Source: Comamonas odontotermitis
GTDB lineage: Bacteria > Pseudomonadota > Gammaproteobacteria > Burkholderiales > Burkholderiaceae_C
Assembly: GCF_014207855.1 (NCBI RefSeq)
Contig: NZ_JACHKZ010000012.1
Location: 1-64,000 of the forward strand
DNA: 64,000 nt
Direction: 5' to 3'
Positions 44,256-51,872 of this stretch are shown here, piece after piece. The translations under genes and the position numbers were made by a program. Position 1 is the first letter of the stretch; every line of letters starts with the position of its first letter. The notes beneath the pieces are model-generated. The model saw only the letters and a program-made list of their open reading frames with translations, made no database searches and was not told the origin of the DNA.

Positions 44256-44312
44256 GATTGCTACTAAATTAATAGCTAATTGCGCTTTCCACGCTTTTTC
44301 ACGCTTTCCAAT
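44256..44312. repeat. Small ATAGCTA...GCGCTT intergenic repeat
   Basis: AATAGCTAATTGCGCTTTCC followed by CACGCTTTCC. It lies between the convergent nth and cobT genes and belongs with the copies near 17625, 22415, 29650 and 35700. Confidence 0.5.
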
Positions 44313-44335
44313 TAGGCGCGAGCAGCCTCTTTTCA

Positions 44336-45427
44336 TCAACTCTGCTGACTGACCCCAGCGGATGCAAAGCTGGCCATCTCGCGCAGGATGGCACATGCCG
44401 ACTGCAACAGCGGCCAAGCCAGCGCCGCGCCCGAGCCTTCACCCAGACGCAATTGCCAATCGAGCAGCGGCTGCGCCTGCAGATGGGCCAGCATGCGCGT
44501 ATGGCCCGGCTCGCCCGAGCGGTGGGCGTATATGCAGCGCTCCAGCACGGCAGGCTGCAGGCGGCTGGCCACCAGCACCGCCGCTGTGGTGATGAAGCCA
44601 TCGACCACAATCACACGGCGCTCCACGGCAGCCTGCAACACGGCGCCCACCATGGTGGCAATTTCCAAGCCACCCATCGCGCACAGCACGTCGAGCGGCT
44701 CCTGCGCGCCAGCATGCAAGGCCAGTACCTGGCGCAGCACTTCCACCTTGCGCGCAAGGCCAGCCGCATCGAGCCCGGTGCCAACGCCGGTCACTGCCTC
44801 GATGGGCTCATTGCACAAACGTGCCAGCAGCAGCGATGCGCTGGAGGTGTTGCCTATCCCCATCTCGCCCAGCAGCAGTGCATTGCCCGGCAATTGCTGC
44901 ACCAGCACCATGCCGTTGCGCAAGGCCATCGCGCATTGCTCTGCCGTCATCGCTGGCCCCACACTGCAATCGGCAGAGCCATAAGCGATCTTGCGGCGCC
45001 ACAGACGGGGCTCGCCTGGCACCGGCAGCTTGTGCGCCGGATCCTGCTCGCGCACGGCAAAATCCCTGGCCACGCCACAGTCCACCACATTCAGCGCAAT
45101 GCCGTTGTGCCGCGCCAGCACGCTGACGGCAGCGCCTCCCGCCAGAAAATTCTCGACCATCTGCCAGGTCACATCGACCGGGTATGCCGACACCCCCCGT
45201 GCTGCCAAGCCATGATCGGCTGCAAACACCAGCATCTGCGGCGCCTGCAGCACAGGCTGCTCATCTCCCAGAATGCAGGCAATGCGCAGCGCAAGCTGCT
45301 CCAATTGGCCCAGAGAGCCCACCGGCTTGGTTTTCTGATCGAGCAAATGCTGAACCCGGCTTTGCAGGCCGGTATCGTGAAGCGAGGGGATAGACGGGAT
45401 GGAAGCGATCAGGCGAATATCAGACAT
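44336..45427 (-). CDS. cobT: Nicotinate-nucleotide--dimethylbenzimidazole phosphoribosyltransferase
   Basis: Makes alpha-ribazole 5'-phosphate from dimethylbenzimidazole and nicotinate mononucleotide for the cobalamin lower ligand. It is 363 residues, the usual length. TKPVGSLGQLEQLA opens the enzyme domain. FAADHGLAARGVSAYP, LLGEMGIGNTSSASLL and the C-terminal RLGEGSGAALAWPLL (with the catalytic-type Glu) are classic CobT motifs. The ATG at 45427 is the family start. It is separated from the main cobalamin cluster by about 2.7 kb, and no cobS or cobC phosphatase lies beside it. Confidence 0.95.
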   Translation of the reverse strand: MSDIRLIASIPSIPSLHDTGLQSRVQHLLDQKTKPVGSLGQLEQLALRIACILGDEQPVLQAPQMLVFAADHGLAARGVSAYPVDVTWQMVENFLAGGAAVSVLARHNGIALNVVDCGVARDFAVREQDPAHKLPVPGEPRLWRRKIAYGSADCSVGPAMTAEQCAMALRNGMVLVQQLPGNALLLGEMGIGNTSSASLLLARLCNEPIEAVTGVGTGLDAAGLARKVEVLRQVLALHAGAQEPLDVLCAMGGLEIATMVGAVLQAAVERRVIVVDGFITTAAVLVASRLQPAVLERCIYAHRSGEPGHTRMLAHLQAQPLLDWQLRLGEGSGAALAWPLLQSACAILREMASFASAGVSQQS

Positions 45428-45535
45428 GGTGAGAAATGCGGCAAGCGGGCTGGGGATATCGGCGCGCGCCAACGGAGCCCGGGGCGCATAGTATGGCGCG
45501 GCTGCCAAGACAGTGCAGCACCACTCGTCCATACC

Positions 45536-45572
45536 AAAAGAAAACGCTCTGACCGGTTGCCCGGCCAGAGCG
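45536..45572 (-). terminator. Terminator for the minus-strand exported-protein gene
   Basis: Read on the minus strand, CGCTCTGGCCGGG pairs imperfectly with CCGGTCAGAGCG and is followed by TTTTCTTTT. It lies between the gene at 45663-46073 and cobT. Confidence 0.75.
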
Positions 45573-45662
45573 CAAATTCGGATGGGTGCACTGGCGTTTT
45601 ACACACCCATCCGACAGAGCTCAGACATGCTCGGTTGCGTAAAAGTGCTGGTACATGCAGCC

Positions 45663-46073
45663 TCAGGGCTTGGCAGGAACGGTATAGGTGTATTCGCGCA
45701 GAATGCCACCGCCCTGCACCGAGCCGCTGTCCTGCCCGTTGGTGACACGGTCCACACAGGCACGCTTGTCTTCTTCAGCCCGGAACACGCCGCAGCGGGC
45801 CACTGCATTGCCCGCGTACTGGTCATTGCTGCGGTCGGTCAACTGGCCCTGGCGATCAGCCTGCAGGGCGGCTGCCGCTTCCCGGGAGCTGGAGCTGCCG
45901 TCGGCCACACTGCGATCGGCACGCTGGTGCGGCTTGCCAGTTTTATGGGCATGTTTGGCATGCTTGGCTGGCGCCTGTGCAGGCGCAGCCGGTTGCGCAG
46001 ACGCAAAACCAGCCACCCCCAAGGCAATGGCGGCAACGGCGATTTGCAAGGATTGGCGTACAGCATTTTTCAT
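45663..46073 (-). CDS. Small exported protein of unknown function
   Basis: A 136-residue protein with a clear signal peptide (SLQIAVAAIALGVAGFASA, cut about residue 27). A Pro/Ala/Lys/His-rich linker follows, then a C-terminal part with two cysteines in VARCGVFRAEEDKRACVDRV, which could form a disulphide in the periplasm. AAGGAAG stands six bases upstream of the ATG. I do not recognise a named family. A terminator separates it from cobT, so it is probably monocistronic. Confidence 0.7.
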   Translation of the reverse strand: MKNAVRQSLQIAVAAIALGVAGFASAQPAAPAQAPAKHAKHAHKTGKPHQRADRSVADGSSSSREAAAALQADRQGQLTDRSNDQYAGNAVARCGVFRAEEDKRACVDRVTNGQDSGSVQGGGILREYTYTVPAKP

Positions 46074-46199
46074 GGTGATCTTCCTTCTGTCTGGTAATGG
46101 GCAATTGCAGCCAACAGCATGCTTGAAGTCCTGCCCGGCAGTTATCGGCCCAGCCCACCAGACCTTGCAGTCCAAGGCCTACATGGCAGCGTCTGCTTA

Positions 46200-46465
46200 G
46201 AACGTGTTTACGATCTCCTCGCGCCGCGACAGTGGCTTTGCGGGAGGGGATGCGAGGCGCAATACCGCAGCAATAGCCCCGCTATTGCGAGGATTTGCAA
46301 CGACGCAGACCGCCCGCAGAGCCGCTGTCCCTACGGGTTGGAGTGAAATCGGGCGATTTCTTCGCGCTGGCCCTTGCTTGCACCCCGGTGCAAGCTGCGG
46401 CCCATCGCTTCGAACTCATCCCGATTTCACTCCAACGCGGCTGCGTAGAGATCGTAAACACGTTC
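46200..46465. mobile_element. MITE-like element, copy 2 (266 bp, inverted relative to copy 1, TTA duplication)
   Basis: It has the same 18-base terminal inverted repeats as 25701-25995 and is flanked by TTA on both sides (46197-46199 and 46466-46468). The interior is colinear with copy 1 in reverse orientation, with hairpins such as GCTTGCACC/GGTGCAAGC and a 17-base stem from GTTGGAGTGAAATCGGG and its complement. There is no transposase. Small open frames across it are not genes. Confidence 0.85.
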
Positions 46466-46677
46466 TTACAACAAAGAGATACCCCTGCACAACCGCCTCG
46501 TCCTTGCGTGCTCCCACTGCGGTCCAAACCCACCTTACAAACTACGACATGGTCTTTGACCAATACCTAGTCCTGTGGTAACTTTTCAACACATTTGAAA
46601 TTGTCATACTTGTTGAAAATTAGATTTTATTTATTAACTTATATTATTAAATAAATTCTTTATAACAGAGGACAGGG
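46466..46677 (+). promoter_or_regulatory. AT-rich upstream region of the IPTL-CTERM-like gene
   Basis: Bases about 46560-46665 are strongly AT-rich (for example TTTATTTATTAACTTATATTATTAAATAAATTC) and stand out from the GC-rich surroundings. They lead into a GAGGACAGGG ribosome site. The region presumably carries the promoter of the gene at 46678; a precise -35/-10 cannot be fixed. Confidence 0.45.
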
Positions 46678-48054
46678 ATGAGAACCTCCAAAAGAACCTG
46701 GGGGCTGTGCGCAGCCCTGCTGGTGTGTGCAAGTGCGCACGCAGAAGCGCCGGTTACGGCCAATTCACAGTATTTCACCGGCTGGCGGATGGCCAAATTT
46801 GTGACGGCGACGCCCACACCCACAGCGGGCACTCCGATCAACGCCACGGTAGGCGGGACTCCGTTCACGATCAATACCGTGGGCACACCGCCCACCACCT
46901 GGGCCACTTGGGGCAGTTCGCAGAGCACCATGCTCATGAGCTCTACGGATCTACCCGTCAATATCGGCCTTCCCTCAGATCCGGGCAACGTGTGGGAAGT
47001 GGGTGCTGGCGAGATATCCATGAAGTTCCAGGCGCCGATGGTGGTTGGAACGACGCTGTTCAGCCATGATTTCGACTCTGCTGATGCCATGGAGTACCGC
47101 TTCTACCGTTGTGACGGCACGCAGGTGGATGCAAGCCAGGTCGAATTCCTGCAAATCGCCACGGCCAACAATCCGGTGCAGACGCCTCCAGTGGCCAACG
47201 CCACCGATTCATTCTGGAAGCTGGCGAGTCCGACCACCGGCCCTCTTGCTGGCACCACAGTAGGTTTGGTCGTGAAGGCTGCTGATGTCTGCGAAATCCG
47301 GGCCAAGGAACTGGGTTTGCCAAGGCATTCCACCATTGACCTCATGCTCGGCATTCCGCCCACCCCCAATCCGGTTGCAGACACCAGCAACACCGTGCAG
47401 GGCCAGCCCGTCACCATTGATGTGCGCGCCAATGACACCACCTCATCGCCACCAGCAACCCTCGCGCCGCCTACCATCACGCAGCCGCCAGCAAACGGCA
47501 CGGTTAGTGTCGACGGCTCGGGCAACGTGGTCTATACCCCCAACGCAGGCTTCTCGGGTAGCGACACATTCACCTACGAGGTGTGCGTGCAGACGGCCCC
47601 CACCCAGTGCAAAACGGCGACGGCGAGCGTGAACGTCCTGGGCGCAACCGCCACGGCAGACTCTGCCACCACGAAGGCGGATACGCCGGTGACGATCGGC
47701 ATTCTGTCCAACGATACCTCGAGCGATCCTGCCAATGCGCCACTGACCGGGCCTGCAACAGCAGTTTCCGCGCCCGCCCACGGAACCGTCGTCTACAACC
47801 CCGATGGCACCGCGACCTACACCCCAGCAGCTGGATTTACAGGCACCGATACCTTCGAGTACCAGATCTGCACTGCGCAAGGCACCTATCCTGCACCGGC
47901 ATGTGCAACGGGCAAGGTGACAGTGGTGGTGACCTCCACCGTAACGCCACCCGTGCCTGGCGCCACCGCACCCGTTCCCGTGGACAGCCCCTGGGCGCTC
48001 TTGATGGCTTCGATGGGCTTGCTGGCCCTGGCCGTACGCCGGGCAAAACACTGA
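46678..48054 (+). CDS. Exported surface protein with two Ig/cadherin-like repeats and IPTL-CTERM-like tail
   Basis: A 458-residue protein. The signal peptide (GLCAALLVCASAHA) ends at about residue 22, and a unique N-terminal region of about 210 residues follows. Two domains of about 90 residues each are recognisable by QGQPVTIDVRANDTTS and TPVTIGILSNDTSS and by YTPNAGFSGSDTFTYEVC and YTPAAGFTGTDTFEYQIC (bacterial Ig/cadherin-like class). The end, PVDSPWALLMASMGLLALAVRRAKH, has the Pro/Trp motif, hydrophobic helix and basic tail of IPTL-CTERM sorting signals. It is likely anchored or processed at the cell surface. Ligand or role is unknown. Confidence 0.8.
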   Translation: MRTSKRTWGLCAALLVCASAHAEAPVTANSQYFTGWRMAKFVTATPTPTAGTPINATVGGTPFTINTVGTPPTTWATWGSSQSTMLMSSTDLPVNIGLPSDPGNVWEVGAGEISMKFQAPMVVGTTLFSHDFDSADAMEYRFYRCDGTQVDASQVEFLQIATANNPVQTPPVANATDSFWKLASPTTGPLAGTTVGLVVKAADVCEIRAKELGLPRHSTIDLMLGIPPTPNPVADTSNTVQGQPVTIDVRANDTTSSPPATLAPPTITQPPANGTVSVDGSGNVVYTPNAGFSGSDTFTYEVCVQTAPTQCKTATASVNVLGATATADSATTKADTPVTIGILSNDTSSDPANAPLTGPATAVSAPAHGTVVYNPDGTATYTPAAGFTGTDTFEYQICTAQGTYPAPACATGKVTVVVTSTVTPPVPGATAPVPVDSPWALLMASMGLLALAVRRAKH

Positions 48055-48085
48055 GCTGACACGATCCCGCATCGCCCCACCACAG

Positions 48086-48126
48086 TAAAAAGCGCCAGCG
48101 CATGATGAATGCGTCGGCGCTTTTGC
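48086..48126. terminator. Bidirectional terminator
   Basis: AAAAGCGCC-AGCGCAT-GATGA-ATGCGTC-GGCGCTTTT is a long hairpin between the convergent surface-protein gene and cobQ. Confidence 0.85.
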
Positions 48127-48157
48127 TTTTCATTGGACCAAGCAAAGCGGTCGGTTT

Positions 48158-49621
48158 TTACGGAGGCGCGAGCGCCCCCGCCTCAAACCACGCTTCCACG
48201 CCCCGCGCCAGCCGCTCAAAAACCTGCTCCAGGCTAGGCGCGCCATGGCCGAACAAGGCGTGGATGACTTCGCCATTCTCGAACAAGCCATGCAGATAGG
48301 TGCCGAGCACCGCGGGATTGCCGCCCTGCCACAACAGGCCCGGCAGCAGCTCCTGAGCGGGACGGCTCGCACCAGCCTGCATGTCGGCACGCAGCTGGGT
48401 CTGACCATGGTGGATTTCATAGCCGCGCACCTGAACGCTGCCCAAAGCCTGCCACGGCGCCTGCAAGGCGGGAAGCGAAAATGAGGTGGGCTGCACGGTC
48501 TTGTCTTGCGCAAACAGCGTGGCCAGCGGCAACAGGCCCAGACCGGCTGCGTTGCCATCAACGCCATGCAGATCAATCAACGCCTCACCCAGCATCTGCA
48601 GGCCTCCGCAAATGCCCAGCACCCGCCCGCCTGCATGGGCATGCGCGGTCACGGCAGCATCCAGCCCCTGTGAGCGCATCCAGGCCAGATCAGCGGCCGT
48701 GGCCTTGCTGCCCGGCAGGATGACCCAATCGGCGCCCGCCAGTTGCGAGGGCGAACGGGCCCAGACCACCCGCACGCCAGGCACCTGCAGCAGCGGCTGA
48801 AATTCATCCAGATTGCTGATGCGCGGATAGGCAATGATGGCAATGGTGGTATGCACCACCTGCCCGGCACCTGTGCTGCCACGGTCGTCAAACACGCCAT
48901 CCTCTTCGGGCAGACCGTGCGCATATTGCATGGGGATGCAGGCCACGGTGGGCACGCCGGTTTTTTCCTCCAGCATCTGCGGCGCGGGCGCAAGCAGGCT
49001 GGCGTCGCCCCGAAACTTGTTGAGCACAAAGCCTTTGATGAGCGCCTGCTCCTCAGACGGCAGCAGCGCCCAGGTGCCATACAGGTGCGCAAACGCGCCG
49101 CCCCGGTCGATGTCCGCCACCAGGAGGCAGTGCGCATCGCAGTGGCGCGCCACGCGCATGTTGACCACATCGCTCGCGTGCAGGTTGATCTCGGCGGGCG
49201 AGCCTGCGCCTTCGATCACCACCACATCGTTTTCGGCGCGCAGTTCATCCAGCGCCTGGGCGATCTGCGGCCAGACCCGGGCACTGCGGCCGCGCCAGGG
49301 CATGGCCGTCAGCTCTTCATTCACCTGCCCAAACAGTACGACCTGGCTTTTGGTATCGGCCTCTGGCTTGAGCAGCAAGGGGTTCATGCGCACATCGGGT
49401 ACGGCGCCTGCGGCCAGCGCCTGCAGGTACTGCGCGGTGCCGATCTCCCCCCACCTGCCGTCAGGCGTAGCCACCACGCGCGCGTTGTTGCTCATGTTCT
49501 GCGCCTTGAAGGGCGCCACCTTGTAGCCCTGGGCCCGGTACCAGGCGCACAATGCCGTGGCCACCCAGCTCTTGCCTGCGCCGCTGCTGGTGCCCAGCAC
49601 CATCACGCACCGGGCGGTCAT
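48158..49621 (-). CDS. cobQ: Cobyric acid synthase
   Basis: Glutamine-dependent amidase that converts adenosyl-cobyrinate a,c-diamide to cobyric acid. It is 487 residues. The N-terminal ATP-binding domain has the P-loop-like GTSSGAGKSWVATALC and APFKAQNMSNNARV. The C-terminal class-I glutaminase-like domain has the nucleophile cysteine in GGRVLGICGGLQMLGE and the histidine in LGTYLHGLFEN. The start at 49621 overlaps the stop of the DUF3037 gene by four bases. It is the last gene of the cobalamin cluster and is followed by a strong terminator. Confidence 0.95.
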   Translation of the reverse strand: MTARCVMVLGTSSGAGKSWVATALCAWYRAQGYKVAPFKAQNMSNNARVVATPDGRWGEIGTAQYLQALAAGAVPDVRMNPLLLKPEADTKSQVVLFGQVNEELTAMPWRGRSARVWPQIAQALDELRAENDVVVIEGAGSPAEINLHASDVVNMRVARHCDAHCLLVADIDRGGAFAHLYGTWALLPSEEQALIKGFVLNKFRGDASLLAPAPQMLEEKTGVPTVACIPMQYAHGLPEEDGVFDDRGSTGAGQVVHTTIAIIAYPRISNLDEFQPLLQVPGVRVVWARSPSQLAGADWVILPGSKATAADLAWMRSQGLDAAVTAHAHAGGRVLGICGGLQMLGEALIDLHGVDGNAAGLGLLPLATLFAQDKTVQPTSFSLPALQAPWQALGSVQVRGYEIHHGQTQLRADMQAGASRPAQELLPGLLWQGGNPAVLGTYLHGLFENGEVIHALFGHGAPSLEQVFERLARGVEAWFEAGALAPP

Positions 49622-50025
49622 GCGTGCACCTTGGGTTGCAGGGGCAAAACCATGCGCTGCAGGATGCGCTCCAATGCATGATCGCCATGCAGGCACAGCC
49701 CGGTGTGCACAGCCGAGGTCTGGATGATGCTGCTGCGCTTGGCGGTGAGCCAGTGAAAACGTGCGCGAAACGGCAGTTGTGCAATCGGCCCGCCTTCGGG
49801 TCGGCCCTCACAGATGGCGATGATGCTGCCCAGGTGCCGGTACACCATCTCCAGATCGGCCTGCGGGTCCAGTGCCAGCAGTCGCGCCTCATCCAGCGCC
49901 ATGGCTGCCTGCAGATAGCCACTGCGCTGGCAGGAGACGATCACCCCGGCGTTGATGAATTCCTCGCGCTCCACCCGGGGTACCACGCGCACGACAGCGT
50001 AGTCATATACATCATGCGCGTGCAT
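49618..50025 (-). CDS. DUF3037 family protein
   Basis: A 135-residue cytoplasmic protein matching DUF3037: DYAVVRVVPRVEREEFINAGVIV at the N-terminus and FRARFHWLTAKRSSIIQTSAVHTGL in the second half. AAGGAG precedes the ATG at 50025, which lies inside the 3' end of the HipA-like kinase gene. DUF3037 genes are, to my knowledge, often found next to HipA-like kinase genes, as here; the function of the pair is unknown. Its position inside a cobalamin operon suggests co-expression, not a proven link to the pathway. Confidence 0.85.
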   Translation of the reverse strand: MHAHDVYDYAVVRVVPRVEREEFINAGVIVSCQRSGYLQAAMALDEARLLALDPQADLEMVYRHLGSIIAICEGRPEGGPIAQLPFRARFHWLTAKRSSIIQTSAVHTGLCLHGDHALERILQRMVLPLQPKVHA

Positions 50026-50818
50026 CGATGGCTCCTTGCAACCAGCGGCCACGGTCTTGCAGGCGGGCCAGAAAATAATTCACATAGGCTGCACGGTGGG
50101 CCTGCGGATCGGCCAGCGCATCGCTCTGGCGGTCTTGGGCCGCCTGGTTCAGAAAGCAGTCGGGCACGGCAGCCACAATCGCCGCCAGCACCGGCCCTGT
50201 CAGCTGCCCTGCCATCGCCTCGTCCACCTGTGCCAGCTGCGTGGCCTGCGGCAGCAGGACATGGTCTGCAATCGGGGCATAGGGCTTGCCAGGATCAGCC
50301 ACCACCCCTTCCCAGGCATGGTGAAAGGTAAGCGTGGCCCCATGGTCGATCAGCCAGGGACGGCGCTGCCACATCAGCAGATTGGTGTTGCGCGCGGTAC
50401 GGTCGACGTTGCTGACCAGGGTGTCGAACCACACCAGGCGCGATGCGAAATCGCTGTCCACCGCATCGACTGCGGGGTCGAAGTTCACCGAACCGGGCAG
50501 GTAGTCCAGCCCCACGTTCAGGCCGTCGCTGGCGCGGATCAGGTCCTGGATTTCGGGATCGGGTTCGGTCTGCGCCAGCTTGGCATCGAGCTTGGCCAGC
50601 ACGATTTCGGGAACAGGCAACCCGAGCGCCCGCGCAATACCGCCCGCAATCAATTCGGCCATCAAGGCGCGCACGCCCTGCCCGGCACCGCGGAACTTGA
50701 GCACGTAAAGCCCCAGGTCATCCGCCTCGACCACGGCAGGCATCGAGCCGCCTTCGCGCAAGGGCGTGACGTAACGCTCCACCACAACGGAGCGCAAGGA
50801 AGGAATTGGTGAGTCCAT
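50012..50818 (-). CDS. HipA-family kinase-like protein
   Basis: A 268-residue protein of the HipA-like kinase group. It lacks the N-terminal HipA subdomain. ERYVTPLREGGSMPAVVE and GLYVLKFRGAGQG fit the nucleotide-binding start. FDTLVSNVDRTARNTNLLMW is the catalytic-loop-like region (Asp/Asn), and PWLIDHGATLTFHH supplies the metal-binding DHG in place of the usual DFD. No HipB antitoxin gene is present, so a toxin-antitoxin role is not supported. It overlaps the DUF3037 gene by 14 bases and follows cobC after 58 bases. Confidence 0.8.
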   Translation of the reverse strand: MDSPIPSLRSVVVERYVTPLREGGSMPAVVEADDLGLYVLKFRGAGQGVRALMAELIAGGIARALGLPVPEIVLAKLDAKLAQTEPDPEIQDLIRASDGLNVGLDYLPGSVNFDPAVDAVDSDFASRLVWFDTLVSNVDRTARNTNLLMWQRRPWLIDHGATLTFHHAWEGVVADPGKPYAPIADHVLLPQATQLAQVDEAMAGQLTGPVLAAIVAAVPDCFLNQAAQDRQSDALADPQAHRAAYVNYFLARLQDRGRWLQGAIDARA

Positions 50819-50876
50819 GCGAAATGGTAGCGCCGGATGGATGCCCTCGGGGCTTGCCGCGCTCATTCTCTCAGTG

Positions 50877-51872
50877 TTAGGGGACCACGCTCCAGGACTG
50901 CTCCAGCGCGGCCTGCGACGCGGGCGGCAGCACGCCCAGGCGCACAGCCCCTGGCAGGCCGAAGCTGGCGCAATCGCGCAGCTTGATGCCCTGCGCGCGC
51001 AGCCAAGCCAGGCGCTGCACCAAAACGCCTTCGGCCAGAGGCGGCCGTGCCACAAAGTAATTGGCCTGGTGGCCGGGTACCACCGCCCAGCCCAGCCGCT
51101 CACACAGCGCCAGCTGCTGCAGCTTCCAGGCACGCAAACTCTGCAGGCTCAGGGCCAGCCATCGCTGCACCTCACCGCTCGTCCAGGCTTCCAGCATGGC
51201 CACACCGTGCGCGCCCACCACCCAGGACGGCGCCAGCTCGCGCAACGCGCACAACGCATCGTCCGCAACATGGCACGGCGCAATCGCGTAGGCAGCGCGC
51301 ACGCCTGTCATGCCCAGGGCCTTGTTGGGCGTCCACAGCTGCCAGAAACTGTCCAGGTTGCACCGTGGTGCATCGCCTTCCAGCCACAGAGGGCGATAGG
51401 CACAATCCAGAACATGCCACCCCGACCCCACAGACGCTGAAACGGTATCCCGCTCGCCCAGTGGGCTCGATGGCTCGCAGAACCAGTGCAGATTGCCATG
51501 CCCTGCACCATCCTCCACGCGATCGCGCCGCAACAGCGCCAGCCCCCATACACGCGCGGCATGCGCATAGTCGCCGTAGTGGTGGCGGGGCAAGGTCACC
51601 GCCGATGCACCACTGCGCGCGGCATATTGCGTCATCCGGTGAATCAACTCACTGCTGCTGCCGCCGATGACAATGCGCCGTTGCGCCACCGCGTGAAAGG
51701 CCGCCAGCCGCTCCTGCAGCCCGGTATAGAGCGGATCGGGGTACTGCGCCGCATGCGCTGCCTGCAGGGCCGCCACCGCCGCAGGGCACGGCCCGAAAGC
51801 GTTGCGATTGGTGGAGAAATCGTGCGCGGGTACACCCAGCGCATCGGCGCCGCCATGGATGCTTTCAAGCAT
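50877..51872 (-). CDS. cobC: Threonine-phosphate decarboxylase/aminotransferase-like protein (CobC/CobD)
   Basis: A PLP-dependent enzyme of 331 residues that in this pathway supplies aminopropanol phosphate for the cobalamin side chain. HDFSTNRNAFGPCPAAV near the N-terminus corresponds to the N-x-N-P-type start. The PLP lysine is in LWTPNKALGMTGVRAAY (about residue 185). Late arginines in LRDCASFGLPGAVRLGV bind the carboxylate or phosphate in the family. It overlaps cbiB by eight bases. The symbol follows the Pseudomonas-type naming; in Salmonella this enzyme is called CobD. Confidence 0.88.
   Translation of the reverse strand: MLESIHGGADALGVPAHDFSTNRNAFGPCPAAVAALQAAHAAQYPDPLYTGLQERLAAFHAVAQRRIVIGGSSSELIHRMTQYAARSGASAVTLPRHHYGDYAHAARVWGLALLRRDRVEDGAGHGNLHWFCEPSSPLGERDTVSASVGSGWHVLDCAYRPLWLEGDAPRCNLDSFWQLWTPNKALGMTGVRAAYAIAPCHVADDALCALRELAPSWVVGAHGVAMLEAWTSGEVQRWLALSLQSLRAWKLQQLALCERLGWAVVPGHQANYFVARPPLAEGVLVQRLAWLRAQGIKLRDCASFGLPGAVRLGVLPPASQAALEQSWSVVP

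Noticed and set aside
46204..46581. Open frames on both strands across the second MITE-like copy
   Set aside because: They lie mostly inside a hairpin-rich non-coding element, have no ribosome site and are disrupted in the homologous copy at 25701-25995.
50012..50818. HipA-like gene as a toxin-antitoxin module
   Set aside because: No HipB-type antitoxin gene is adjacent; the partner is DUF3037 and the domain layout differs from HipA.
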